Source: Pseudoalteromonas arabiensis (GTDB taxonomy: Bacteria > Pseudomonadota > Gammaproteobacteria > Enterobacterales > Alteromonadaceae). Taken from it: a stretch of 64,000 nucleotides of DNA. The notes beneath the pieces are model-generated. The model worked only from the letters and a program-made list of their open reading frames with translations, made no database searches and was not told the origin of the DNA. A program made the position numbers and the translations under genes. The stretch covers positions 142,463-206,462 of the forward strand of contig NZ_LRUF01000026.1 in NCBI RefSeq assembly GCF_001550155.1, read 5' to 3'. Below are positions 16,752-25,976 of the stretch, piece after piece; position 1 is the stretch's first letter; each line of letters begins with the position of its first letter.

Positions 16752-19388
16752 ATGAAGATTAAACACACCAAAGCACCATTTCGACTAAGCATATTGGCAA
16801 TATGTACTTCAACATTATTTAGCGCACCAACAACAAGTTATGCTCAAGAGATTGATGCTAAAGACGACATCGAAACCATCGAAGTAAGAGGCATTCGCCG
16901 CTCATTAGAAGCATCCATGAATACCAAACGATTTGCCGACGGTGTTGTCGATGCTATCACCGCAGAAGATATTGGTAAGTTTCCTGATAAAAATATTGGT
17001 GATGCACTGCAACGTATTTCAGGGGTAACTGTTGACCGTCAATACGGCGAAGTAAGTGGTGTGACAATCCGTGGTACAGCACCTGAGCAGTCACGTGTGT
17101 TATTAAATGGACAAACAGTGGCAAGTACATCTTGGTATGACTTAGGCCCTGCCACACGTACTTTCAATATGGAGCTATTATCGGCTGAGCAAGTATCTGC
17201 TGTTGAAGTGTTTAAAACGCCTGAAGCAAATATTGAAGAAGGTGCACTAGGCGGCACGGTTAACTTAACAACGCGTAAGCCTTTAGACCTTGATACAAAT
17301 ACGCTCATGGTGTCGGCTGAGCTGGCAAGAAGCTCGCTGTATGATGAAACGGATCCTGGCGGTTCTGTGCTATTCAGTTGGAAAGACGATAACGAAAAAT
17401 TTGGTGTGCTAGCAGCCTATTCATATGAACAGTTAACATCTGGTCGTCATGTATTAGAGTCCATAGGTGGCTACTACGAGTACTTCGCAGAAGATCAAAG
17501 TGCAAATCAACAATCAACGGTAGGTGCGTGGAGTATTGGCTCGCAAGCATTTAAAGCAGAGCGTGAGAGAACAAGTGCGCAACTTACAGCACAGTTTACA
17601 CCAACCGATAATACAGAGTTTGTCGTTGATTATTTTCGTTTTGAATTCGATAACCCGCATGTAAACCATAACTTTTTAACAGTCAGTGCGCGTGGTATGG
17701 GCTCATCTAATGTTGTTAATAATTCATTAGGGGGAACAGAGCAGGCAACAATCGAGCCTGGGTATGCATCTATTATATACAACCCTGTGGTGCGTAATGC
17801 CGTTAACATGAAGGCTGATGTATTAAACCTATCGGGTAAATATGTAGGCGATAGCTTTACTTTATCAGGGGTTATTGGTCAGTCGACATCCGATGGTGGT
17901 ACTCAGTTTGGTGCATCTTCTTGGTGGATCCCTGCAACAGATGAAGGCGATAAAATTGGCGATCCGGCATTTCCTGATGGACAAAATAGTACCGATGGGG
18001 GGTTTACCTATGATGCAACAGGACCCTACCAAGTATGGTTAACATCACTTGATGCGACAGATGCTTCGCAGCTTAAGCATGCACAAGAAGCTAACTATGA
18101 AACCACAGTTCAAGAGCATGAAGTGAGCTATGCGCAATTAGATCTTGAATTTATCCTAGACGGCCAATTTTTTACTGCGCTTGAAACCGGTATTAAATTT
18201 AATCGTAGTGAGTTTTCTCGGGTCGCGTTTAATCGTAATCCCGATGAAATAATTGGTTTTGTGCCAGACGGTAATTTTGCAAACTGGAGTGGCGGTGTTT
18301 TTACAGGCCTACACTCACAATCTTCAGGCCACACACTTGATTCATATGCCTATCTTGATACCGACAAATGGTGGGGGTTTATTTCAGATAAGTATGAAGC
18401 CGGTGCGCTCACTGAAGTTGCAAATCTAGGTAATACCTTCTCGGTTGATGAAGATATGATTGCTGTGTACGTAAAAGCCGATTTCAGTGGTGAAAACTAT
18501 CGCGGTAATATGGGTGTGCGCTATGTTGAAACAGAGCAAACATCACAAGGTTTTGCAGCAGGTCAGCAGTTTGAAGAAACCATCGATTACGATAACTTCT
18601 TACCAAGCATTAACTTTGCCTATGATTTAACAGATAACATTATTATTCGTGCGGCAGCATCGCAGGTAATGGCACGTACCAACTACAGTGATTTAAAACC
18701 TGGTTTAGCTATTAATGAAAACTTTGGTAATGCAACAGGGGGTAATCCAGATTTAAAACCGTATGAGGCAGATCAAGCTGATTTAGGCATAGAGTATTAC
18801 TTCACAGACGCATCAATGTTTTCAGCAGCGTTATTTACTAAACAGATTGAGAATGTTGTTTTCTCAACAGAAGCCGTTGAAACCGTTGATGGCTGTGGTG
18901 CGAGCTCAGATCTTTATGATAAATGCCGTGTGACCAGACCGCGTAGTAATGGTGACGGTGAAGTAACAGGTTTAGAGTTACAGCTTCAGCATAGCTTTGA
19001 TAATGGGATTGGCTTTATAACCAATTACACTTACGTTGATAGCGAAACCAATACCCCTGATAACACCAAAGAAATGGTGCCAGGGGTGTCGGAAAATAGC
19101 TTCAATGCATCATTGTTTTATGAAAATGCTTACATCAGCACTCGACTTGCGTACAACTGGCGCAGCGAGTGGATTGGTGTTGGTGCGGCCCAAGCTGTGA
19201 AAAACGATGATTACCAGCAAATTGATGCTTCAATCATTTGGCATGCGATGGAAAACCTTGATGTCAGCCTTGAAGGTGTAAACCTGACCAACGAGGTTAT
19301 CCAATCATACGACACCAACTATGGTCTTACACAAAATACCATTGAATTTGGTTCTCGTTACTATCTAAGTGTTAGCTATAAATTTTAA
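16752..19388 (+). CDS. TonB-dependent receptor for a carbohydrate (TonB-Xanth-Caul type)
   Basis: An 878-residue outer-membrane receptor. A signal peptide (about 1-31, ending SYAQ) precedes a plug with the family motifs GKFPDKNIGDALQRISGV and VTIRGTAPEQSRVLLNGQ. A 22-strand barrel follows and ends in YYLSVSYKF with a terminal aromatic residue. The FPDKN..DAL plug belongs to the Xanthomonas/Caulobacter-type group linked to glycan uptake. It is first in a run with a halogenase-like protein, an MFS permease, a sugar kinase and a GH20 hexosaminidase, so chitin oligosaccharides or other GlcNAc glycans are the probable cargo. The stop overlaps an in-frame ATG of the next frame. Confidence 0.9.
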   Translation: MKIKHTKAPFRLSILAICTSTLFSAPTTSYAQEIDAKDDIETIEVRGIRRSLEASMNTKRFADGVVDAITAEDIGKFPDKNIGDALQRISGVTVDRQYGEVSGVTIRGTAPEQSRVLLNGQTVASTSWYDLGPATRTFNMELLSAEQVSAVEVFKTPEANIEEGALGGTVNLTTRKPLDLDTNTLMVSAELARSSLYDETDPGGSVLFSWKDDNEKFGVLAAYSYEQLTSGRHVLESIGGYYEYFAEDQSANQQSTVGAWSIGSQAFKAERERTSAQLTAQFTPTDNTEFVVDYFRFEFDNPHVNHNFLTVSARGMGSSNVVNNSLGGTEQATIEPGYASIIYNPVVRNAVNMKADVLNLSGKYVGDSFTLSGVIGQSTSDGGTQFGASSWWIPATDEGDKIGDPAFPDGQNSTDGGFTYDATGPYQVWLTSLDATDASQLKHAQEANYETTVQEHEVSYAQLDLEFILDGQFFTALETGIKFNRSEFSRVAFNRNPDEIIGFVPDGNFANWSGGVFTGLHSQSSGHTLDSYAYLDTDKWWGFISDKYEAGALTEVANLGNTFSVDEDMIAVYVKADFSGENYRGNMGVRYVETEQTSQGFAAGQQFEETIDYDNFLPSINFAYDLTDNIIIRAAASQVMARTNYSDLKPGLAINENFGNATGGNPDLKPYEADQADLGIEYYFTDASMFSAALFTKQIENVVFSTEAVETVDGCGASSDLYDKCRVTRPRSNGDGEVTGLELQLQHSFDNGIGFITNYTYVDSETNTPDNTKEMVPGVSENSFNASLFYENAYISTRLAYNWRSEWIGVGAAQAVKNDDYQQIDASIIWHAMENLDVSLEGVNLTNEVIQSYDTNYGLTQNTIEFGSRYYLSVSYKF

Positions 19389-19389
19389 T

Positions 19390-19423
19390 GGAGTTAGGCC
19401 GTGTAATACGGCCTAAACACCCT
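19390..19423 (+). promoter_or_regulatory. Shine-Dalgarno separated from its start by a hairpin
   Basis: GGAG (19390-19393) is followed by a perfect 9-bp hairpin (TTAGGCCGT/ACGGCCTAA, 19394-19416, loop GTAAT) and then 7 nt to the ATG at 19424. Folding of the hairpin would place GGAG at a normal distance from that ATG. Confidence 0.5.
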
Positions 19424-20944
19424 ATGAAAGAAATTAAAAAGTTAGCAATTTTAGGGGGTGGTACAGCCGGTTGGATGTGTGCTGCTTACCTAAGCAAATT
19501 CCATACTGATCTGGATATTACCCTGATTGAGTCGAGTAAAATCGGCGCTATTGGCGTAGGAGAAGGATCTACACCTCATTTAAAACAGTTTATGCAACAG
19601 TTGGGGATTGCTGAGCAGCAGTGGATGCCTTATTGCGATGCGACATTTAAAGCGGGTATTTACTTTAAAAATTGGAATGGTGATCACCGTGCTTATTTTC
19701 ATCCCTTTTATAGTGAGATGGATATCAACACCGCGGAGGTATTTTTTGTAAATGCCAATGCAAGACGTCGCGGTCATGAGCAGTGGTGTGGCCCCGATAG
19801 TTATTTTTTAACAGGACATCTTGCAAAAAACGCGTTAAGCCCGAAAGCCAAGAGCCCGATGGTGCGTGAGCAGCACTATGGTTATCACTTCGATGCCAAA
19901 AAGTTAGCTCATATTCTAAAGGGCTATGCAATCGAGCGTGATGTTACACATATTGATGATGAATTTGTTGCAGCAACAACAAATGCTCAAGGTGAAATAA
20001 GCAACCTAAAACTAAAACGCTCAGCACCGGTTAATGCTGATTTTTATATTGATGCAAGTGGTTTTAACGCGCTCTTAATTGGTGAAACACTCGGCTGTAG
20101 GTTTCAACCTTTTACAGAACAGCTATTAAATGACAGCGCTGTAACTATAGCGTGCCCACAAAATATGAATCAGCCGCTACCAGCTGCGACACATTCAACT
20201 GCGTTGAGTGCAGGTTGGCTTTGGCAAATTCCTTTAACCTCACGCATTGGCACAGGCTATGTTTATAGCTCGGCTTTTCTCTCAAAACAGCAGGCAGAGC
20301 AAGAGCTTGCAGCAACGCTTAATATTTCAGTGAATGACGTTGAGTTCAGACATGTGTCCATGAAAGTAGGGGCACGCTCTTCTGCATGGCAAAAAAATGT
20401 CATGGCAATAGGCTTAGCGCAGAGCTTTATCGAACCTCTTGAGGCGACATCACTGATGGTTACCCAGCAATCTATTTTGTGGCTGAGTGAGGCTATATCA
20501 AAAATTCAAACAAGTCCTACACAAACTGAAAAGCTAAGACTACATACCAATCAGCAACTCCATTATTTAGTGAATGGGATTAAAGATTATATTTGTGCAC
20601 ATTATGCGACATCCAAGCGTCGGGATAGCACTTATTGGCGTGCTGTAACACAGGCTACCGAGATACCAACTAGGTTAGAGCCATTGTTAGCGGCATGGCG
20701 AAACGGCGATGATTTTGATGCTTATTTATATCATCAATACCCAGAAAGCGCTTACTCAAGACCGAGTTGGTATAGCTTACTGGCAGGTATGGACTATAGA
20801 GATAACGCGTTAAATGCCCCTACTGAAAGCGCTCAACAAGAGATCGATTTAGCCGCTCATGCCTATTTAGAGTCGTTATGTAGCAAGCACTTCGAACCAC
20901 ACATAATGCAGCTTAAGGCAATGCAGCAAAACAACTTTGAATAG
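19424..20944 (+). CDS. Tryptophan-halogenase-like flavoprotein
   Basis: About 506 residues from the ATG at 19424; an upstream in-frame ATG at 19388 overlaps the receptor stop and lacks a ribosome site. FAD motif ILGGGTAGWM, the TFKAGI motif holding the lysine equivalent to the catalytic Lys of PrnA-type halogenases, and WLWQIP matching the WxWxIP family signature are all present. True enzymes chlorinate indoles with FADH2, O2 and halide. Members beside TonB receptors in marine glycan loci are common, and their substrates are unknown. The operon position argues for a role linked to the receptor cargo rather than antibiotic synthesis. No flavin reductase gene is nearby. Confidence 0.8.
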   Translation: MKEIKKLAILGGGTAGWMCAAYLSKFHTDLDITLIESSKIGAIGVGEGSTPHLKQFMQQLGIAEQQWMPYCDATFKAGIYFKNWNGDHRAYFHPFYSEMDINTAEVFFVNANARRRGHEQWCGPDSYFLTGHLAKNALSPKAKSPMVREQHYGYHFDAKKLAHILKGYAIERDVTHIDDEFVAATTNAQGEISNLKLKRSAPVNADFYIDASGFNALLIGETLGCRFQPFTEQLLNDSAVTIACPQNMNQPLPAATHSTALSAGWLWQIPLTSRIGTGYVYSSAFLSKQQAEQELAATLNISVNDVEFRHVSMKVGARSSAWQKNVMAIGLAQSFIEPLEATSLMVTQQSILWLSEAISKIQTSPTQTEKLRLHTNQQLHYLVNGIKDYICAHYATSKRRDSTYWRAVTQATEIPTRLEPLLAAWRNGDDFDAYLYHQYPESAYSRPSWYSLLAGMDYRDNALNAPTESAQQEIDLAAHAYLESLCSKHFEPHIMQLKAMQQNNFE

Positions 20945-20999
20945 TATTAGTAATCGCTTGATAAATGTCACATGGCTTTAATTTTTTAAGCACACTAAG

Positions 21000-21080
21000 A
21001 ATTAAGAGTGGTGATTACCACCCCTTGGATCATTTTGTTTGTCCGCCCACAAGCAAATGCAATCACCACTCTGCTTAATT
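21000..21080. promoter_or_regulatory. Long imperfect hairpin before the MFS gene
   Basis: Arm AATTAAGAGTGGTGATT (21000-21016) pairs over 17 bp with AATCACCACTCT-GC-TTAATT (21061-21080), with one 2-nt bulge and a 44-nt loop. It sits between the halogenase-like gene and the permease. No T-run follows, so an mRNA processing or stability structure or a regulatory site is more likely than a terminator. Confidence 0.7.
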
Positions 21081-21093
21081 TAGGTATATAACA

Positions 21094-22341
21094 ATGAAAA
21101 TTAATTACTTATTAGTAACTTTGTTACTTTTTACATTTTTTACTATCTCTTTTATCACTAACTTGCTGGCACCTTTGTTTCCGGCATTAATCGAAAGCTA
21201 TGACATAGGCTTGGCACTAGCAGGTTTCTTTGCATTTGCTTTTTTTATTGCATACGGCGTGATGTCAATTCCCGCGGGCTTGTTGGTGCAGCAATTTGGT
21301 GAAAAGAAAATCATGCAGCTAGCGTTTTTATTAGCGCTGATTGGCAGTGTTATTTTTGTAACTATGCCGACCTTTTTTGTTGCTATGCTCGCGCTATTTT
21401 TGATTGGTTGTGCAATGGCGATGCTGCAAGTTGCTATTAACCCGTTACTCAGAGCCAGTGGCGGTGCACATAACTTTGCGGTGTTATCGGTTGCCGCTCA
21501 ATTAATGTTTGGCTTCGCTGCGAGCATTTCTCCATTAGTGTATAGCCACATAGCGGGCTCTGCCAACAGAGGTGAGAAGAGTTGGTTACTACAGTGGGTG
21601 CCAGAGAATATGAGTTGGCTCAGTATGTATTTAATCTTTGCTTTGGTATGTGCCGTGATGTTAGTTGCTGTATCACTTGTACCTATGGCGAAAAAGGCCG
21701 ACAAAAACAGCGAAACGTTACATCTCAAAGACAGCTTAGCGCTTTTAAAAGACCGCACTGTGATTAAGTTCTTTTTTGCTATTGCTGCTTATGTGGCTGT
21801 TGAACAAGGCGTTGCGAATTCAATTTCAGTTTTTCTAGAAAGATATCATCAAATCGATCCACAAACTCAAGGCGCACAAGTCGTCAGCCATTTTTGGTTA
21901 GCACTCACATTAGGCTGTCTATTGGGGATTGTATTATTGAAACTGTTCAACGCTAAGCGTGTATTACAAGGTTTTAGTGTTGCTGCCAGTGCCTGCTTTA
22001 TTGCTGCAATATTCGGTAGTAAAGAGGTTGCAGTGATGGCTTTTCCTGCGGTTGGATTTTTCTTATCTATTATGTGGTCCGTAATATTTTCTCTTGCCCT
22101 GAACTCAGTGTTATATGGGCATGGAGCTGTATCAGGCGTTTTATGTACAGGGATTATCGGTGGAGCGCTTGCATCGCCAACCATCGGTTTGATTAGCGAC
22201 CTGACTAATAGCTTGCAGTTGGCTCTATTGATTGTGCTTATTCCACTGGTTTACTTATTCAGTGTGGGAATATGGGCCAAGCCACTTGTTAATAATCACA
22301 CCATTAATATTTTTAAGCGTAACGCGCAAACGTCGATTTAA
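21094..22341 (+). CDS. MFS sugar permease (FucP/NagP-like)
   Basis: A 415-residue inner-membrane protein with 12 hydrophobic segments. The N-terminal half has an MFS loop (PAGLLVQQFGEKKIM) and the AINPLLRASGG stretch reminiscent of the NP motif of fucose/GlcNAc permeases. It is placed between the halogenase-like gene and the ROK kinase, so it probably imports the monosaccharide or disaccharide released by the GH20 enzyme. It is diverged from the second permease at 25977, suggesting a different substrate or affinity. Confidence 0.8.
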   Translation: MKINYLLVTLLLFTFFTISFITNLLAPLFPALIESYDIGLALAGFFAFAFFIAYGVMSIPAGLLVQQFGEKKIMQLAFLLALIGSVIFVTMPTFFVAMLALFLIGCAMAMLQVAINPLLRASGGAHNFAVLSVAAQLMFGFAASISPLVYSHIAGSANRGEKSWLLQWVPENMSWLSMYLIFALVCAVMLVAVSLVPMAKKADKNSETLHLKDSLALLKDRTVIKFFFAIAAYVAVEQGVANSISVFLERYHQIDPQTQGAQVVSHFWLALTLGCLLGIVLLKLFNAKRVLQGFSVAASACFIAAIFGSKEVAVMAFPAVGFFLSIMWSVIFSLALNSVLYGHGAVSGVLCTGIIGGALASPTIGLISDLTNSLQLALLIVLIPLVYLFSVGIWAKPLVNNHTINIFKRNAQTSI

Positions 22342-22364
22342 ATAAATTTAGAGTAGAGGCTGAG

Positions 22365-23240
22365 ATGTCAGACACCATTTTATGCGTAGATTTAGGCGGA
22401 ACTAAAGCACTGGTTGCTCAAGTTGATGAGCAAGGGGTTAAGGAAAAGCATTACTTTGACGTTGATAGCCATTTAACTAAGCAGCAGATGAATCAATTTT
22501 TGTATCGCATTATTGATCACGTGATAGAAAAACATTGCAAAGGCATCGTTGTCGGCGTGCCAAGCATGGTGTTACAGCCGACAGGTGTGGTTATTGAAAC
22601 GATCAATATTCCCCATTGGTATGATGTTCCTTTAAAAACATTATTAGAGAATCGTTTTAACTTACCGGTTCTGATCCATAACGATGCAAATTGCTTTGCG
22701 ATGGGGGAGTATAAATATTCTCAGGTAAACCCAGACGATAATCTTGTTGGTGTCTGCATTGGCACTGGGTTGGGGGCAGGACTTATTTTAAATGAGCAAC
22801 TATACACAGGAAAGCATTCTGCGGCAGGCGAGTTTGGTAGTTTTCCCTATTTAGATGGCATTATCGAAGACTACACATCTGGGCAGTTTTTTAAAAATCA
22901 ACAAACCACAGGTCGTGCAGCTTACAACCACGCACTTAACGGCGACACCCAATCATTGCGTTTATTTACGCAGCTAGGGCAGCACCTTGCACATGCTATT
23001 AATCAGGTAATACTTGCCTTTAACCCAGATAAAGTTGTGTTGGGTGGGTCTGTTGCTCAATCCCACGCGCTATTTATGCCTGCGCTTAAATCGGAACTCG
23101 CCTTACTGGTGCAGCCCATTATTATGCAGTCGCTGCAAATTACCATTAGTGAGCTTGGGGACAATGCGCCATTACTCGGTGGTTATGAGTTATTTCAACT
23201 TGCTGCATCTGAAACGAATTTATTGGAACAAGCATCATGA
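22365..23240 (+). CDS. ROK-family sugar kinase lacking the zinc-binding cysteines
   Basis: A 291-residue protein with the ROK/ASKHA phosphate motif VDLGGTKALVAQ at the N-terminus, catalytic Asp in IHNDANCFAMGE, and ATP motif IGTGLGAG. The operon context (hexosaminidase, amino-sugar permeases) suggests N-acetylglucosamine or a related hexose as substrate. The usual ROK zinc site (CxCGxxGCxE) is missing: the corresponding stretch AAGEFGSFPYLDG has no cysteine. It lies 23 nt after the permease and overlaps the GH20 start by 4 nt (ATGA). Confidence 0.8.
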   Translation: MSDTILCVDLGGTKALVAQVDEQGVKEKHYFDVDSHLTKQQMNQFLYRIIDHVIEKHCKGIVVGVPSMVLQPTGVVIETINIPHWYDVPLKTLLENRFNLPVLIHNDANCFAMGEYKYSQVNPDDNLVGVCIGTGLGAGLILNEQLYTGKHSAAGEFGSFPYLDGIIEDYTSGQFFKNQQTTGRAAYNHALNGDTQSLRLFTQLGQHLAHAINQVILAFNPDKVVLGGSVAQSHALFMPALKSELALLVQPIIMQSLQITISELGDNAPLLGGYELFQLAASETNLLEQAS

Positions 23241-25780
23241 ACAAGGTTATTTTATCGGTTATAGCAGGGTTGCTATTGCTGACTCATTCAGCCCAAAGTG
23301 CGACTCAAGCAGAGTTAAATCATTTAGCAGAGAGTCTACAAGTAAATTATCAGTTGATAGATGCAAACCCCGTCAACTGCCCAGCTCCACATGAAAAGCA
23401 GTGTTATTTGTCAGCGCTTACATTTACCTCTAACACTGATATTGACCCACAACAGTGGCACATTTACTTTAGCCAATTAATGCCTGTTTATAAGGTCGAT
23501 TCGAAGTGGTTTGATATTGAACATATCAATGGTGATATTCATCGTATTTCGGCTAAACAAGCATTTAAAGATATGCCGGCAAATACCGCATTTGCAGTAC
23601 AGTTTTATAGCCAAGAGTCGCAAATTACTCGTTCAGAATTTTTACCTAACTTTATACTCGCTGCACCAGGGCTTGATAGTAAGGTTATTGCCAGTACTAA
23701 AACATCTGTCGATAATGAAACACAACTTGAGCTACAGCCGTACTTGCAACCATTTACCACTCACGCACAACTACAAGTGAGCGATGACGATGAAACGCCT
23801 TGGATGGGCGCAAGTTATCTTTATGATAGCTACACAAAACCGACATTTAAAACAGCTCCGTTAGGGTTAATCCCTTCACCTATAAAACTTGAACAGCTTT
23901 CAAGCTCGCGTATTGATTTGAGCAAAGGCATAAAGGTCGTAGCTAAAAAGTCGCATTATATTGCTCTCATACCGGCATTAGAGCGATTAGCCAAGTTAGG
24001 AGTACCACAATCGAAAGAGGGGGTTGTGATTAATGTATCGCAGCAATTAACGTCTCAGTTACCTGATGCGTATGAACTTACCTTACGTAATAACGCTATA
24101 ACTATAAATGCAAACAATACAAGTGGTGCTTTTTATGCCTTACAAAGTCTTGCAGCCTTAATAAGCTTAGATGATTTAACCTTACCTGAATTGAGAATTA
24201 CAGACGGCGCTAGGTATGAATACAGAGGCATGCATATCGATGTGGCCCGTAATTTTAGATCAAAGGCATTTATTTTAAATACGATAGAGCAAATGGCTGC
24301 GTATAAATTAAATAAGCTTCATTTACACTTAGCTGATGACGAAGGCTGGCGTTTGCAGATTGCGGGTCTTCCTGAACTAACTTCTGTAGGAGCAAATAGG
24401 TGTTTTGATTTAACAGAGCAAACTTGCCTGCTACCTCAGCTTGGTGCAGGCATAAATGCTAACTCTGGCATAAATGGCTATTTTAGTCGCGCTGACTATA
24501 TTGAAATTTTACAGCATGCTAAAAAACATTTTGTTGAGGTGATCCCCTCATTTGATATGCCAGGGCACTCTCGAGCAGCAGTTGTTGCAATGGAGGCACG
24601 TTTTAATCATTTTATGGCATTAAATAAACCAGCCCTTGCAAAGCAATATCGACTTACCGAGCCTGAAGACACTACTGCATATAGCTCTATCCAACATTAC
24701 AAAGACAACACGCTGAATGTATGCCTTGATACAACCTATGACTTTATCGATAAAATCTTAGACGAGGTTATTACACTTCATAAAGAAGCGGGTGTGCCTT
24801 TAAACACATACCATATTGGTGCCGATGAAACAGCTGGAGCTTGGTTACAATCACCGAGCTGTATCGCATTACAGCAAAAAACCAAGATACACTCGTTTAA
24901 TGGTTACTTTATTGAAAGAATAGCTAAGCTCGTTGCTGATAAAGGCTTAAATGTGGCGGGGTGGAGCGATGGTTTAAGTGATGTGAATGTAAATAATATG
25001 CCCAGTAATGTGTATTCCTACGCGTGGGCAACATTAAGTGACGAAGGTCACAAAGTCGCGCATAACCACATAAACAATGGTTGGAAAGTCGTTGTGACCA
25101 GCCCTGATGTTACCTATTTTGATTTTCCTTATCAGTCACACCCACAAGAAAGAGGAAATCATTGGGCAAGTCGTGCCATAGACAGTAAAAAAGTCTTCTC
25201 TTTTATGCCGGATAACTTACCAGCACACGCGCAAATTTGGCGCTCTGTAAAGCATCAAACCTACGTCGCCGATGATAGCCAATCAGCAAGAACGGCGGAT
25301 GCATACGGTATTCAAGGACATTTATGGTCTGAACTATTACGAAGCGATCAACAAGCTGAATACATGATGTACCCTCGCTTGTTTGCGCTTGCCGAGCGAG
25401 CATGGCACAAAGCTGAGTGGGAACTTGATTATAAAAACGAAGGCGCTATTTATAGCCATAAAACTCAACAGTTCACTCTAGCCATGCAGCAACAAAAAGA
25501 GCAAGACTGGCAACACTTTGCAGCTCTTGTCGGGTTTAAAGAGCTTGCCAAGCTTGAGCAAGCAGGGCGCTTTTATCGTATTCCCACAGTGGCAGCCAAA
25601 AAGACGGACAGTGGCATTGATGCGTTTGTTCCCTATCCAAATATTGCTGTCGAGTATCAAGATAAGTTAGGAAATTGGCATCGTTACGATAGCCATAATA
25701 AACCTTTGCAAGCTGTCAAAGTAAGAGCGAAGAGTATCAATAATGAAAGGGCAGGTCGTGCTTTAAAACTAACTAATTAA
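23237..25780 (+). CDS. GH20 beta-N-acetylhexosaminidase (chitobiase)
   Basis: An 847-residue secreted or periplasmic enzyme with signal peptide (1-21, ending SAQSA). The N-terminal part looks like the carbohydrate-binding CHB_HEX-type domain, followed by a GH20b-like domain (about 205-320) and the catalytic barrel. The conserved Asp-Glu pair occurs in YHIGADETAG at D530-E531. YAWATLSDEGH and LRSDQQAEYMMYPRLFALAERAWHK (in parts) are typical of the C-terminal side of the barrel. It removes terminal GlcNAc/GalNAc from chitobiose or glycans. A strong terminator follows. Confidence 0.93.
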   Translation: MNKVILSVIAGLLLLTHSAQSATQAELNHLAESLQVNYQLIDANPVNCPAPHEKQCYLSALTFTSNTDIDPQQWHIYFSQLMPVYKVDSKWFDIEHINGDIHRISAKQAFKDMPANTAFAVQFYSQESQITRSEFLPNFILAAPGLDSKVIASTKTSVDNETQLELQPYLQPFTTHAQLQVSDDDETPWMGASYLYDSYTKPTFKTAPLGLIPSPIKLEQLSSSRIDLSKGIKVVAKKSHYIALIPALERLAKLGVPQSKEGVVINVSQQLTSQLPDAYELTLRNNAITINANNTSGAFYALQSLAALISLDDLTLPELRITDGARYEYRGMHIDVARNFRSKAFILNTIEQMAAYKLNKLHLHLADDEGWRLQIAGLPELTSVGANRCFDLTEQTCLLPQLGAGINANSGINGYFSRADYIEILQHAKKHFVEVIPSFDMPGHSRAAVVAMEARFNHFMALNKPALAKQYRLTEPEDTTAYSSIQHYKDNTLNVCLDTTYDFIDKILDEVITLHKEAGVPLNTYHIGADETAGAWLQSPSCIALQQKTKIHSFNGYFIERIAKLVADKGLNVAGWSDGLSDVNVNNMPSNVYSYAWATLSDEGHKVAHNHINNGWKVVVTSPDVTYFDFPYQSHPQERGNHWASRAIDSKKVFSFMPDNLPAHAQIWRSVKHQTYVADDSQSARTADAYGIQGHLWSELLRSDQQAEYMMYPRLFALAERAWHKAEWELDYKNEGAIYSHKTQQFTLAMQQQKEQDWQHFAALVGFKELAKLEQAGRFYRIPTVAAKKTDSGIDAFVPYPNIAVEYQDKLGNWHRYDSHNKPLQAVKVRAKSINNERAGRALKLTN

Positions 25781-25801
25781 ATCAAAGCACTGTCGATTTT
25801 T

Positions 25802-25836
25802 AAAGCCGCAATTAGCCTGCTGATTGCGGCTTTTTC
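25802..25836 (+). terminator. Intrinsic terminator after the hexosaminidase gene
   Basis: AAAGCCGCAAT/ATTGCGGCTTT stem (11 bp) with a 10-nt loop and following T-run. It ends the 16752-25780 operon, so the next permease needs its own promoter. Confidence 0.9.
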
Positions 25837-25854
25837 ATGTTGTACACACAGCAA

Positions 25855-25872
25855 AATGATAGCGCTGTCATT
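25855..25872. promoter_or_regulatory. NagR-type operator upstream of the permease
   Basis: AATGATAGCGCTGTCATT is an 18-bp near-perfect palindrome with a CG centre. It matches, with one base different, the AATGACAGCGCTGTCATT-type site that I recall for the LacI-family GlcNAc regulator NagR of marine and plant gammaproteobacteria. It lies about 105 nt before the permease ATG. No nagR gene is in this window. Confidence 0.65.
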
Positions 25873-25976
25873 TTTGTTAGTGTATGATTAAATTTTTGTG
25901 ATTGGTATGGAAATTAAACGGCAGAAAGCTGCTATTATGACCCGCCAAATAAAAATAATTAACCAAGAGAACAATT

